Shown: positions 38,292 through 53,200, counted from the first letter of the stretch. The stretch is DNA of 64,000 nucleotides from Nectonema munidae (GCA_030549495.1 JAUIRK010001045.1:84593-148592), one strand, 5' to 3'. The notes: generated by a model not told the origin, from the letters alone. Numbers and translations: made by a program.

Positions 38292-41200
38292 CTTAAATAG
38301 AAGAGATGTAAAAATGATGAAAGAAACCTCCAAGAGATCAAATGAGAACATCAAACAACACAGCCGAGGACAACATGAAGATTCTATGCTTTTCTTACTA
38401 GGCTTGAGTAATTTTAAGATGATACCATCTCGACACATAAATGTAATGTAGGGATGGATGGGTAGAGTTGAGAAGGAACGAAAGGTATATATTAATATAA
38501 AATTTATCAAACATTTTCGCATAACACGCAACCAGAGCTGGGCATAAAGTGTTAATCTGTTAAATAACGAAGTTAAAATTTTTGTTAACTCTTTAACTTT
38601 TAAGTTAAAACAATTTAAGTTTAACAGTAGTTAACTCAGATTACTTTACATAAAATTTCTTAAAAGTTGTTAATCGCAAAATCAATATTTATATATTTTT
38701 TTAATTATAAGTTTTCATTTGTTAGTTTCTATAACAGCACAATTCTATTATTATACTTTATATAGTGAATTCTTTAGAATGGCACTTGACTAGGGAGTAG
38801 ACTACAAACTAGGCTTGTGCTTTCATCCCAAAATACGTCCCATTTTGTCGGAAAATATTCAAAAATAAAAAAGCATGAAAATTTTGGTTGGGGAAGCCAT
38901 GAAGCAACAGGCATATAACAGTCAAGAAAGAAACCAATAAGAAAAAGAATATGATGTTTTTTTGGTAAGGGTTAGGGTCAGAGACAAAAAATTGGAGTCA
39001 GAACTCAGTGAAAGATAAAGCCCAAAGTTTGGTCAAGACTTGGTTGCAACAAACTCTGAAGACTTGCTGAAGGATGCTGATTTTTAAATGACAAATTTTG
39101 CTTGGTTTATTAATCAAATTAAACACAGCAATTCCCTCCAACGCATCAGTTGAACGTCTTTTTTCTATGGGTAAAGATATACTGAGAGCATTGCTTTCTA
39201 AATCCAATTTTGAAAGGAAATTATCACTTCTTAAGAGAAATAAATAAAAATATGAAAATGTTCGTTGCATTAAACAAAAATATAATCTAAGCTCGTAGTA
39301 TAAATTTTATGAGATTAAAAAAATATTGTTTTTCAGAATTTCAAATTGTTCGAAATATTTTGTTTATATCTTTTAAATTTTTAACTCAGCTATACAACAT
39401 TCACTAGTGTTAACTTTAGGTAAGTTAGTTTTTGGAATATAGAACAGGCATTATAAATTAAAAAGCTATTTTTTTGGTTAATGCCTTGACGTCAAACTTG
39501 AAAGAAAGTAGCGAACTAACGCTTAATGAAGTTCTAAACTTTAATAGAGAAAGTGTATCTTACTAGGATAGCAGCCTGACAAAGACTTTTGAAAAAAGCC
39601 GGATATTAAATTAAACAATGCACATAATTATTTTGTTTAAGATGTAATTATTAAAGAAAAAGTATAATCTAGTTGCATTTATTTAAAATAAAGCAAACAC
39701 TAATCTCAAGGAACATTAATTTTTCATGATACACAAAAGCTTTTCTGCTTTCGGTTTATTGCGATTTTGCGTTTAAATTAAACTTGCTCAAGTAAAAAGA
39801 CGTTCAGAAATGACAAAAGTCGGCGATGAACTTAAATATTTAAGAAAAGTCTAGGAAATTTGTTTTTATTTATATTCCACCATTTTAGATTTCGTATATC
39901 TTTTGACTCTGTAAACGGGCCATCTGAATAAGAGCGTCATCTTTTATAAGTCCCAACTAAATTTCTTATATATCTTATTCACTTATAAAAGCACCACCTG
40001 TATAAGCGAGCTGCGTGAACAAGAGCGCCATCTTTTATAAGTCCCAACTAAATTTCTTATATATCTTATTCACTTTTGACTCTATAAAAGCACCACCTGT
40101 ATAAGCGAGCTGCGTGAACAAGAGCGCCATCTTTTATAAGTCCCAACTAAATTTCTTATATATCTTATTCACTTTTGACTCTATAAAAGCACCACCTGTA
40201 TAAGCGAGCTGCCTGAACAAGAGCGCCATCTTTTATAAGTCCCAACTAAATTTCTTATATATCTTATTCACTTTTGAGAGAACCAGGTGAAGGCTACACG
40301 CAGGGGATGACCAGCACCACAACAACGCCTTTGACGCATTTAATCTGAGTGATTTGGGGTTGGGTGCAGTGGGCTCTTCTCCATGCAGGGCGAAAGAAGC
40401 GTAAAATAAGAGATACCGCTTTGCGAGGAACGGTCGCTTGCTTACAAGTCGTCATGATGGGGTCTCCAAATAATTGCTCGAAGTGGGAGCAGGGTGCAGG
40501 CTGGATATCAGTGGTGGCACATGGTGTGCAAGAGGGGTTCAGTGGCTTGGACAGGTTAGCTCCGCCTTTGGATGGGGGAGCGGCTTGTTGATTGCTTTCG
40601 CAAGTCATGTTCAGCATAGGAGGTGCAGACATTTTGTTCTGATCCACGATGACCTATGATGTTATCAGATGTTAGTAAAAAAGTAATAAAATAACATGCC
40701 TAAAAAAATTCACGCTGCGAAGAACACTTTTGAAAATATGAACAAATATTTGCTTAATCTTATTCCAAAGGTTTGCGGTGATTGAGTGTTGTTTTAAGTG
40801 TTATAAAAGAAATCTTAATTGTTTTTTATATTGGGAGAAAAATATGCTACTTCAAACTTCAATTGAGCAGTTATTAGGGAAAATTCAGACTATCACCTTA
40901 ACCTCACCACATCTACTACTAAGGAGCAGGACTTAGATTGAGGCGGCAAAATTTTGCAAACATTATAGTGATATAAAGCAAAAGGTGAAAATGTGAGTAA
41001 AATCTTATACCCGATTTTTAACCCTGAGCATCATCTTAATGTATGCAATGAAGATATCTTAAGAGTAATATATTTTGATAACTTTTTCATTTTAGAAAAT
41101 GAGCTTATTGAAGCAACAATCAGAAGAACGCTCTTAAAGGAAGGTAAAGGGTGTAGAAGAAGGTCTACTAGCAAATGGCATGTGTAGAGAGCAAAATTAC

Positions 41201-44200
41201 CCCGCCAGAGCGCAGAAGCTTCTGCTTGAACTCGTCGGTCGGATTCTGGAATGTCAACTTCTCGCAGCGGACGTGGTGGATCGGAGGGCATCCTTGGAGG
41301 TGGAGAAAGAGATCATACTCAAAGTAGATCTTCTTCGGTTCTTCTTTGTTCTTGAAGAAGACGGCGATCGGAAGAATGAAGCCAGCGTAGCCGGACTCGC
41401 ACAACTCGTACGGGGGATCCTTCACGACTTAAACAAAGAAGTTAAGGGTTAGCATGAACGCCTGGGAATGAGGCATCGCTTGAACACTAATACACGTTTT
41501 ATTTTTTGCCTTGTTCCTTTGAAGCAAAATTCGTATAACTGTTCCTTAAAACTAATGACATCACGAGTTACATTTGACAATGCTCGATATCTATGTATTT
41601 TGTTTTTAGCATTGTTCTTTGAAGGAAAAATCATGTCACTGTTTTAAAACTAATGACATCACGAGAAGTCTCGTTTCTTCAAAATAAACTGTCGGTGAGA
41701 GAAACTATATTTTGTTTAATTTCTTAGTTATAGATTGAACTTAGAAGCACGTACACCCACTCATCTCACCTTAAAAGAGGCCCCAAGTCCAGCATGCGAT
41801 TACGCTATGCACTTGACTGGTGTAAGTAAAACTTCCAATGTGATATTATTAAAAACTCACACGCCAACAAATATAATCAAATCTTTTATAAAATGTTTTA
41901 TTTTCATTCTATGCTCTTTTCAAAATGAGCGCTTTGTTATATAACTATTTTAATTTTTTTCGTCAATTAAATAACGTCATTTTTTACAAACTATACCTTC
42001 TCCGATCTTATTTGAATTGAAAAGAGTCAGGGCAGTCACGTTGAGTGTGAAAGGAAAGCGTGGTTATGTTGTGTTGGCAGCTTTGCCGAGCTAGAGACTT
42101 GGGCGTTAATGGAAACTTTACGGGAGTGGGGAAAAGAATAAAAAAATAGTTAATAAATCCGTCATAAACAAGAACAGAACCCCGAATTATCGAACATTCA
42201 GTGTAGAATAAAAAGCAATTTTTCATGTAAAAATAAGAATATAAGCTATCATAGCATCATTCATTAAAATAAAGCTATAAATGATAGTAGTTACCCTATA
42301 TATATATATAGATGACAAAGAGTACGCTAAAGAATAATCTAAAAACTCACCTGCAATTATATAAAACTAACTATATAGGTAAAAAAATGTTATCTTTCCT
42401 TAGAACTAAAATTATGTAAGAAAATAAATATCTGCAGTTTGCAAAAGTACAAATATTTAAAATGATTAGTTAAATTTTCTCAAAAACTATTTTGTGATAA
42501 AAAATCGAAGGAAAATTCAGATTAAAGCATATTTTTTCGATATGAAGGAAAAATTTCCCCCAAAAATAAAAAATCTTTTTAGAGCAACTTTTGGGTACTT
42601 CAAGATGCCTATTTTTATTTTTAAAAAAAGAAAGAAGTTATTCACCTTATTGGGTAAGTAGTGTGGTAGTACGTTTATTTAGGACCTTATGTGGTGTGGG
42701 GTGTATGTGGCATGTATAGTTATGTAATCGTGTTTCTTTCTGGGAACCCCGCTATCATTTTCAAGATTTATATTCAGGGGCCTCTATCAAGATTTAATAT
42801 TTAGATTATTTGAAAAATAAGTTATTTTTATTGGATAATTTTGATCTTAATGGTTTAAAATGCATTTACACCAGAAGGATTTTGTGCAATTCAACCAAGA
42901 TATGGAATTTTTGACATATATATGTTTCAAAATAGAAACTCTAAACTACTTTAGAAAGACCTTTATTCGAATCCAATTTTGATATCAAATATATTGACTC
43001 TAAAGTATAATATACCGTTATTATTTTTAACTCGTTAGTATAACGTTTGCTTTATCAACATAAGTTTGTAGGGTAATTATAAGTAAAACTTGAGAGTTAA
43101 TTAGTTAGATTTTTATAATTCTCGTTTAAAACTTTTAATATTTACTCGATTGGAGTAAGAGTAAAAAATGAAATTAGGATTTCTGTATATTAATTATAAT
43201 TATAAGCAATTAAAATAATTTGTAATGTATGAATTATGCGAATTAATTAAAATTTTTAATTTTGATTATTGGTTATGTCAGACAAACGTTATTCAATAAG
43301 AAAAAATATAGGATGGTTTAAAATCCAATAAATTATTGTTTCCATGTAAAACAAATTTTGGTGTAGGGCTGGAAATTTATTGGAAAAATTGTTTCTCGGT
43401 AAAAAAAATGTATTTATAGTTAAAACATTAAATACTGTTTGTTGTGATCTTTCGTATACGTTTCTTCTTCACCTTACCTCATTTCTTGTTCTCTGCGCTA
43501 CTGTATCCAAATTAGGTTTCTTCATGTTCCCTTTGTATTGAAGTGTTAAGGTTATTCTCTGTTTGTATATGTGTATGTATATTTACTTCTTTGAGTTATT
43601 CACTATTGATGCTGTATTTTTGTTGAATAGAGCCTTCTTAGGTTCTTTTCCTTCTTGTTTCTTTGCCGTTTTACAACACTGTTTATATTAAAATTATTAA
43701 TATTTTTATTTAAAGCAGTGTTCCCCAACTTTTTTGAAGAACGCTCACTTTTTGCTCATTAAAAACTCCTTTTTTTCATTATATTTGCACTTCATTTTTA
43801 GTGTGCATACACAAAAGTAAATTACAACTAGTGATGGGACGATACCAAAATTAACGATTCCGATTCTACTTAATATAGCTGTTCCCGATACGATTCCCGA
43901 TACAATTCCGATTCTAAAATATTACAACTTGAAATAACTTTTTAATATTATTTTGAACTTCAATTAATTTCTATCACTTTTTGCGAATAAATATCCTCAA
44001 TATGAAAGCAAAATTATATAAATAATCCACTTTTGAAAATTTTGAGTATAAATTTTGAAAATTAAAAAAACTATAGTCATAATTTTGAGCAGTGAGAAGC
44101 ATATTCAGCTTATAATGATAGAATAAAATTTTATTAATATTACATAGAGATCTTTTTAATCAATCGTAATTAAATTTGAGCTTTCGTAAATTATAGTGCA

Positions 44201-47200
44201 AAACATAAGCTTTCTCCTGTTTTTGCTTCTAAGCGATTTCTTTTAGGAGAATAAATATTTCCTCCAATACTAAAAACTCTTTCACTTTCAACTGAAGAAG
44301 GCGGAGCACATAAATACTTTTTTTTGAAAAAAATACAATATTGGAAGGTCTTCTTTGTTAGCTTTCCACCATTCAAACGGACTTGAGTTTCTTTCTATTA
44401 ATTTATATTTTAAATATTTCGTTATTTCAGTCTCTAGTTTTCGAGTTGTTGTTTAAAATTGATGACTTCTTTTTCTTGTTTTCTTTCTCATTTATGAATT
44501 TTTCTTTTTTTAATCTCAGTTATCCAACTTCGAGTTAAGAAAAGTTTCTACAATGTTATTAGTTCTTAAATGCGATGGGGACCAGTATCATCTTCGATTT
44601 AAGCGAATGATCGACACATCCGACTTACACAATGAGATTTTACAATATTTATTATTTAAATAAAATTTATTTGAACTTATGTATTAAGTGAGTGGGTTGT
44701 GCGTTGGGCTTGTGTCCCGTACTACACAAATTACTCATAGTTCGATACATGCGGTTTTAACATTTAAAATGTACATGCAAATTTTTTATATAAAATTATA
44801 ACACAAAATTTACAAAAAAAGTAGCTTAAACATAATAATGGACAATTAACACAAAAAAATCTTAAATTTTTTTATAATTAAATAATTTTGTCGAATCAAG
44901 TGATTCTACACACTAAGTAGTAAAATCATTTATACAATAAAATCCTAAGTAAAGGAAATCAATGTAACGTATTAACTTGGAATCGTTTTGGTATCGGAGC
45001 GAGTTGAAATATTTCCACTCCGATTCCAATTTCCGATGCTAGAGAAAATTTCCGATATTCCGATACGATTCCGATTAATCGTCCCATCACTAATTACAAC
45101 GTTTATCAAAAAATATTATTGAAGAAAAATGAAAAGTTTTTAAGACTTAAATTGTTATGGCAAGAGCGTGATGGGTAGTTTTGTTTAGTTTTCACGAGAT
45201 TAACAATTCTTGGCCTCAAGGAAGAAAGTGAACAAGGCAAATCGCTTTGAACATGACGTCGATTTCGTTGTTTTGTTTTTTATATGGCAGGCTGCAAAAC
45301 CTACCTCACAAAGATAGGTCGACAAAAAAGGAATCAGCAATTGGAGAGCTCTTTCTAAAAGTTTTGGGTAAATATAATGATATTTTACACAAAATTCTTC
45401 AAGTGTCCAATAAATCAGCATCAATATTGAACGCGTTTCATGACAGTTTACAAAGTAACTCAAAACCAAATATAGATTTCTTTCTTCATATTTCCACTAT
45501 ACTGTCCTAACTTATTGACTTCTCCGATAAGTTCATTAAGATGAAAAAACGAATAGAAGTTTAACTTGGACTTTCCGTCTCAGTTAATTTTTTCAACAAA
45601 AACACTGCATCATATTGTAGTGTAGAATACTGATTGTATTTCTGTCTTGAAGTTTTAAATTAAGACCTCGCACTACGGACTCTCCCATTTTGCTGAAACA
45701 AATCGAAACTTCCATTTGCATCAAATGAAGAAAAAGGGAATAACGTAAGGCTATGAGGCAGAGCCAAGCAGGTACCCCAAACTTCCCCGCGGAGAGAGTG
45801 GACTCTCCATTCCGCACGTGGAAGGTTTTAACCGCATTATTATCGAGGAACTGATAGAATATTTTATCGTCCATATTTACAAACTCTTTATTATCTTCAT
45901 TATCTTTTTTTAAATATATACATTCGATTATATTTACTTTTCAACATGATTTCAATCATATGAAATAATACTGAAAAAAATGTCTGTGTACTGTGAAGAT
46001 TATAACGTTAACTTCGGTTTACTCCTCTTCACTTGCACATTAGTGATTGAAAAGTATATATATTCTTATGTAAAAACGACGAATCATTCATTTACGAGGT
46101 TTTGTTTACACGTAATAATCCTCTGTTATCAAAAAAATAAGAATTAAACCATTCCCGATATTGTTTTCCATATGTTCTCTTCCCACATTTCCCATCTGTA
46201 TTTTTCCCCAGTGCGATTCAACCTAATTTTCCGCTTTGTTGTAATTTTCTTCATTCATTCTAACTCATTTTGTGAGAACGTTTCTCCTCTTCATTGGTTT
46301 TTTGATTGTAATTTTATTACTTACATCTATGAAATGACAATGGCTAAAATGACATCCAACTACACGTAAGTTTCATCACTCTCTCTCTCTTTCTCTCTTT
46401 GATTTCATGTATCAATTTTAGTTTTTAAGATCTGATAACCCTAAACATGTTGGTTTAATTCATTGTTTTAAAAGGTTAAGTTTTTCATCTTTTATCATAT
46501 TTCGCAATTTTACTTTATATTGGACAGAATGGGAACAGAAAGTTAAAATTTCTGATTTGTTTTCTAACTTAGGAAGTCCCTTTATAAGAGCCTGTTTAGG
46601 AAGAGATATTTTTACACTCATAATTGAATCCCATAAGAAAAATCCATGATCATTTCAAAAGAATTTTTACTAGACAGCGCATTCCCATGTTACAATAGAT
46701 GAACAACTCATCAGTTTCAAAGGAAATTACAACTTAAAAATGATTCGGAATATTTTTGTTTGATGCCTGAGCTATATATATCAGGTCTAGAGGATTCTTT
46801 TTATTTTTCTGCCTTGAATGTATCAAAAAGACTCATAGAAGATGCTAAGAATCCTTTTGATTGTGGTGTTTTACTGACAGGCTTGCCATGATAAAATATA
46901 TCATTGTGCAGTACTGTCAATGGTAACAAAAGGTTCATTCCAAAAAAAAGTTTTTCCAACTATATAAAAAGTGTGCGTCTTGCAGAATGTGAGAGTAGAG
47001 TTATTTTTCTGAATGTGCTTCTCTTTCTGCATATATACCTAGAAGACATCCTCGAAAAAATTTCAAAGGTGTCTATATTTTGTCCTCAAATGATCGCATT
47101 ATAGGATGTAATGATCATTCGAATACATGATAATGTAAGAGAGAATAAAAGAGGGAATGCAGACTTTCGAGTCAAACATCATGCCAAGCTGCTCTGAAAT

Positions 47201-50200
47201 TCCTATCAAACATATTTTACAGACGATTCGTGAGAGTTATATAATAATAATAATCCATTGTTTCAATATGCACACAATGAGTAAGCAATGTTTATCACAG
47301 TGTCTCCTCCTTGTAGTATTTTTGAGCAAACACATGTTGATGATCCACTAGATTTTCTCATCTTCTGTCACAGTGATTCTATTTCTCTTTCTGTCTTCTC
47401 TGTTTTTCTCTTTCGCTTTCTCTGCTAAAACTCAATCATTCACTCAAGCTCTCCTCTCCTATCTCATTCAGCTCTTTTCTCTCCGATGACATAGCTAGGC
47501 TGGGGCATGAGGGGCCGTGCCCATATTTTTTTCTTATATGAAATATTGTCACAATGTATGTGTTGTAAAAATGGCAGAATAGAAGTAAAAAATTTCTTCT
47601 TTTCTTATTAAGTTTTAAGCAATTTTTCACCTGAGAAACCATAAATTTTTAATAAAAATTGAACATATTTTAACTTTTTATTTCGTTAACTGTTTAAAAA
47701 AGTAGAAAAATTTATAATAGGTCATTGAACTCAAAGGATATATTTGAAAATACTTTATTTATAAATCAGCAACTAATAATGCTGATTCACAACAACTATT
47801 TACCCGGCAACTTTGTTTATATAAAAACTTAAAAAAAATACGATTTAGTTATCAAAACGTAAAAGCCCCGTATGTTTATTTACTGACTTTTGTAAGTTTT
47901 CTGCTTGAAAAGTCACAGAACTCGATCGTTAATGGCTTTCATAAAGCATTAGTAAATATGAAAATCAAAAACGTAAGGTACATGATTCCTTACTTTTTCT
48001 TCAATTTCATCCTTACTTTTGTCAGTAATAGAAGGTTTTGATCTAGAGTACAAGAGCTTGAAAACTTGGCTTGATCAAAATTTTCACATCCTTTAATGCT
48101 TATGACGTCATAATAAAAACAGTATACATTCATTACGCAATGATATGTATGTCTGGCATTGCTCTATATTGTTTAACTATATACAATACGTATATACACT
48201 GAACTAGAAAAATTTTCTTTCTAGGTTTATTAAAAGATGTTTGTGCCGAAGAGTCATCGAGTATAGATAACATATTTCAATTATTTCATGATCAAGATGC
48301 TTCAACATCAAAGTCATCAACTAGTGAAAGTGATTCCGACTCAATTTATGGAGAACTTTGCCAATCAGAAGAGAATGATGTTTCCCAAGAGTTAGAAAAC
48401 GACTTTGATCAAAATACCAGAAGTTTTTTCTTTATTTTATTTTCTATTAATGATTGTTTAGATGAAAATAGATTTGATAAAATTCTTGTACAGACAGAAG
48501 AAACTTTTCGATCTGTATTGAAAGCCATAAAACCAATAAATGTTGAACCAATAAATGTTGGTAAACAGGGAAGCGAAAATATAACAAGAGGAGGTGTTGT
48601 TCTGAAATCAAATGTTTTTGCGGAATCCCTAAAGAATACTTGAATTTGATTTTAAGTGAGTAAATTTTATGAAATAATACATAAGACAAATATTTATATC
48701 AAAGATAACAATAAAGAAAAACTTGATGTTAGGTATCCTCACATTCGTATCATAGACATTGAAGAACTGCATGCTTTATTGGTCTGACTTATTTGAGAGC
48801 ATTGCTAAAACAAAATTACTTGAGTAAAATTTTTGTGGTCAGATTTGGGTTGTCCTATATTTGCTTCCACTATGAGTATGGAGAGATTTTATTTTTTGAA
48901 TAACCATTTGTGCTTTGATTTAGATTCGACGAGAGAGGAAAGATGGAAGTTCGATAGATTTGCTGCATTTCGTAATATTTTTGAAATGTTTAATGAAAAT
49001 AGTTGTAAATGGGTTAATCCAACATCTTTTTTAACAATAGATGAATCTTTGTATCCATCTAGACCTCCTGTAAAATTTCAAGTATATAGCCCACTTAAGC
49101 CTGCAAAGTATGGACTGTTATTCAGATCTCTTTGCAGTGTTGAATATGCTTTTACATACCAATCAAGCGTTTATGCTGGCAGACCAATTGAGGGCGAAGG
49201 CCCATATTATCTGAACACAACTGAAGAAACGGTTAAAGAGTTAATAAACAAAGCCAAGAGATCAAGCAACATAAAAGGTATAGATAGATTTTATACATCT
49301 TTAAAATTAATTGAGTAGTTGTTTAAAGAAAAAATAACATGTTTAGGAACAATAATGTTTACAAGAATAGGTATTCCCAAAGAACTTATTTCATTGAACG
49401 ATAGAGATCATTTTTTTTACAAAATTTTTTGGGAAAAAAACTATTTTAAGTCGTTAAGTTTACATAGTTATATAGTTAAAAGGAAAACTAGTAATAAGAA
49501 CGCTTTAATTGCATCATCAATGCCTTCTATTTTAGGTGTTTCTAAAGATAAAAATAAAAAGCCAGCATTGTATAAACTGTATGACTACACAAAAGGTGGA
49601 GTTGATATATTTGATCAGCGTATTTCTTATATTACTAGTAATAGAAAAACTAAAAAATGGACTATAAAGGCTTGGCTTGGAGCTTTATACTAGATACAGC
49701 AAGAGTTAATGCTGAAACTGTTTTTTGTTTGAAAAAATCAAAAGATCCTAGAAATATTGATACGCTCTCTTTTGGTATAGAGCTTGTTAAATCTTTAGTG
49801 TTTCCTTATATAAGATCAAAACATAGTTGTGGTCTCAGTACTAAAATAAAATAAAAAATTTCAACTATTTGCGTTCATTTTCCAAAAAACAGCATTCATT
49901 TTTGGAAAAAACAGGGCCAGTTAGAAGATGTGATAAATCTTTAAAGTCTATTTCTGGAGACAACTACAAGAAACTTAAAGACAAATTGAAAAAAATAAAG
50001 CGGCAATGTCAGAAATGCGGAAAGGCGTGCTGTAATAAACATTCATATTGTATCTGTACTATATGTTTTTAAAAATTTTAATTATATAACTATTATATTT
50101 TTGTTTTATTACTACTAATAAATTTTTTAAACTTTTTTTAATTTTTAAACGTGTTTTTTGTTAAAATAAGCAATTGGTTTTTTACTTTATTTATGGCTTT

Positions 50201-53200
50201 ATATCATTGTAACATAAAGTAGGATATTCAAGGTTCATTGATGTATGCTTCTAGTTTTTTTTTGAAATTTTTGATTAATGGTATCTAGTGTTTATAAAAT
50301 TTGTTTAAAATCTAGAAGATTGGCTTTTGTTTTGCTCAAAATTTAAGATCAGTTCTTGAACAATTGGTCTTTAGTTAATTAATCTGAAAAAATTCATTTC
50401 TTGACAATTCATTAAAAAATTGTCTACAAAAAAAAAATTTTTAATTTTTAATTTCATATTGATTAAAATTTTATACTAGATTTTGTTGCGTGGTATTTTT
50501 GTATCCCCTCTGTATAATAATAATAATCAAGCCAAAACCACCCCTGTATGTTTCATGACCATCCAGTTAAGCTAATTATTATACTATATTTGAGTTTACA
50601 CAGCACACTATATAGTTTTACATATTTCATTTGGTCTAGGGGTGAAGCTCTAAATTTGTAAACAGAAGATCGTGGGTTTAAATCTTATTTCTATCAAAAC
50701 TCTATACTTTTCAAATTTGATAAAACGTTATTTATAAACCATAACTCAGAATCTTTGGGGTGCTCAACATACTTTTATAATATTTTTGCAGGGGTGGAAT
50801 CAGCTATTCAAAAACGATTCAATTTGTTAAAAAATAAATTACAGCTAAATTCAGCGCCTTCTAAAAATATATAAAATATAAACAATCAAAAAACAAAAAA
50901 ATGTTCAATTTTAAATCTTTTGATTCTTTTCTTATATCAGTTACATACATTATCGCAAGTTTATTATTCAAACTTTTTTTCAAAGTGTTTTACAGATTTA
51001 CTATACAAAAAAATACTAATTGTCTTTCCATAAGTCGAAGTATTACTTTTTAAAAACATAATTATTGATTAAGTCGTATTTTATCTTAAAAATATTTAGT
51101 TTTTGATTTTTTATAAATGATTAATTAATGACAAATTGATTGGAAATAAACATAATTATCTTTAAGACTTATTTTATCCTAAAATTATTTAATTTTTGTT
51201 TTTTTAAAAATGATTGATTAATGACAAATTGACTGTTTTATAAAAAATTAAGGTCTTCAATCAATTCAGCGCACTTGAAAATGGTAGTTTTGACTTATTT
51301 ATTTTAAAAATAATTAACTTTTGATTTTCGACAACTTGTGAAAAATGATTGATTAATGACAAATTAACTGTGTTTCATAAAAAAAATTAAGGTCATCAAT
51401 CAATTCAGCGTACTTGAAAATGGTAGTTTTGAATTTTTGCTAACAAAAGAGATTCTGAAATTTTTTTAAAAAAAAAAGGGGGCGGAATCTGCCCCTTGCG
51501 AAGAACTTGTATAAATAGGCCTGCTTTAAATACGGTTAAGATATTAAAAGACTCAACATTATTTTTTAAGACGATGACACCAACGGTTTCTTTTAACCCT
51601 TTGAGGATTCGTGTGACACCACTGTACCAAGAAATAATAATCGTCTGCTTACAACATACAAAATTTCATTGAAAAAAAGCAAACGATTTCTTCAAAATTC
51701 TGGTCCTCAAAAGGTTAAAGATGTCAAAAAACAATTAATTTAATTAATTTGTTTGAAATTTTTTGTTGAGAAAAAATTAAGTAAAATGTACAAATATAAA
51801 ATAAAATTTTAGATGGCCTAAAATCAAAATATGTAAAATAAATTAAAAAAAATATAAGCTAAAAATTTTATGAAATTTGAAGAAAAAGAATCAAGCAAAA
51901 AAGTAAAATTTAAAGTTATGAATTAGCCTATTAAAATTCTAAAAACTAATTTCCAAAATCTAATTAAAATAATTCTAAAATTAAAAAAAATATTCTAAAC
52001 AAAAATTTTAAAGATATTTATACTCAACCCTAATCCACGAGGTTCCAACTTACAAAAATAAATAATTTGCCATTAATAATAATTAAACTGATCGGTATTC
52101 GACCAAAGTTCTTATCGGTGCATCTCTAGTTCCAAGCATATTTTTAAGTGTTCATCTAAACAAACAACTTATACCATATATCAATGTTAATTTACATCAG
52201 GGGCGCACATCCGGGAGTGAGAGAAAAAAGCCTATTCGCCCCCCAATAATTTTGGATTTTTTTAAACTAGTGTATATGCGTTATGTAATTAAAATATTTT
52301 CGCTGGTTTTTAATTTCATCAATTTTGTAAAAAAATATAAAGTAGTCTTATAAAGTTAGGTATGCGCTGAATACACTCTATTTTTGGTCTCATGTGGTAT
52401 TTCCAGACCAGTAATTTTGAAAATTACAAAAAAATTTCGCCCCCCCCCCCTCCCTAATAATTTTGAAGATGTGCGCCCCTGCATTAACGTCTGGTGGGGA
52501 AGAGGAACATAAGCCTTTTTGTGTTCTGAAGTGTTAGCATCAACTTTTCTAAAGCCCGTTTTAAGTGAAGTTGGCACTGGAAGTGAAGCACTCAAGATGA
52601 GTAAGGGTTAGGGTTAGTTTAAGTTGATTTGTTCTTTTAATATACCCCGTGCTATTAAAAATTATAGAGACCAATACGCCGAAATTTTTTAGAAAGTTTT
52701 TAAACCACTCTTCAAGCTCAGCAAGAGAAGAAAATCAATGATAGATAACTACTCATTGGATATAATTAAGATTAGATTTTAATGGCAAATTAACAGCAAA
52801 AGTGATTAAGGGGAAGGGGCAAAACTGATTTTAATGGGGCAAGAATATAAAAAAAAGTGTATATATTTATATATTTCAGAGTAAAATAAATCACACGGGA
52901 CAAAGCTCCCTTCCTCCCGCCTACCCCACAACTTTTATCGACGGGCCAGTTTAGAGTAATTAATAAGGATAAACCTTTTAAGCTTTAAATTATAGTTCGT
53001 ATATAGTTATGTGTAATAAAAAATATTTGACCCACTCAAAATGTATGGACCCTTATTGAAATTCAATTTCAATAAAACTACTTCTAATCAAATATAGCTC
53101 AAATTTGCATTATTATATCAAAGAAGTGGACGTTAATGAGAAAAATAGATTTTAAATATTCATTCTAAGATAAAGCCTTAAAACAAGAAAACTAATATGG

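Larger units (their letters stand above)
43829..45092 (-). mobile_element. 1264-bp hAT element with intact 15-bp TIRs and 8-bp TSD
   Basis: The termini are TAGTGATGGGACGAT at the left and its exact complement ATCGTCCCATCACTA at the right, flanked by ATTACAAC on both sides. Subterminal CGATTCCGAT-type motifs recur at both ends (43855-43915 and 45005-45075). It holds only a remnant of transposase coding at 44191-44376, so it is an internally deleted, non-autonomous copy. Perfect TSD and TIRs suggest it is one of the younger insertions here. It sits inside older hAT sequence. Confidence 0.9.
43716..45880 (-). mobile_element. Old hAT element (ZBED5/FAM200-like), interrupted by a younger hAT
   Basis: The left end CAGTGTTCCCCAACTTTTTT (43716) has the form of a hAT terminus. 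After the inserted element (43829-45092), minus-strand transposase pieces of a ZBED5/FAM200-like lineage appear at 45200-45880. Orientation agrees: the C-terminal block is nearest the left end. The right terminus was not identified, so the limit at 45880 is the end of recognisable coding similarity. Linking the left end to the transposase pieces is inference from order and orientation. Confidence 0.5.

Noticed and set aside
38292-38531. N-terminal extension of the ENL/AF9 terminal exon to the ATG at 38531
   Set aside because: AT-rich, hydrophobic and unlike the family, and it includes a clear polypyrimidine-AG acceptor; treated as intron.
40349-40659. Plus-strand open frames opposite the linker exon
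   Set aside because: Shadow frames; the minus strand has the splice sites and the frame continuity.
52600-52618. Telomere-like TTAGGG pairs (also near 38970 and 60583)
   Set aside because: Only one or two units each; not enough to indicate a telomere or interstitial telomeric array.
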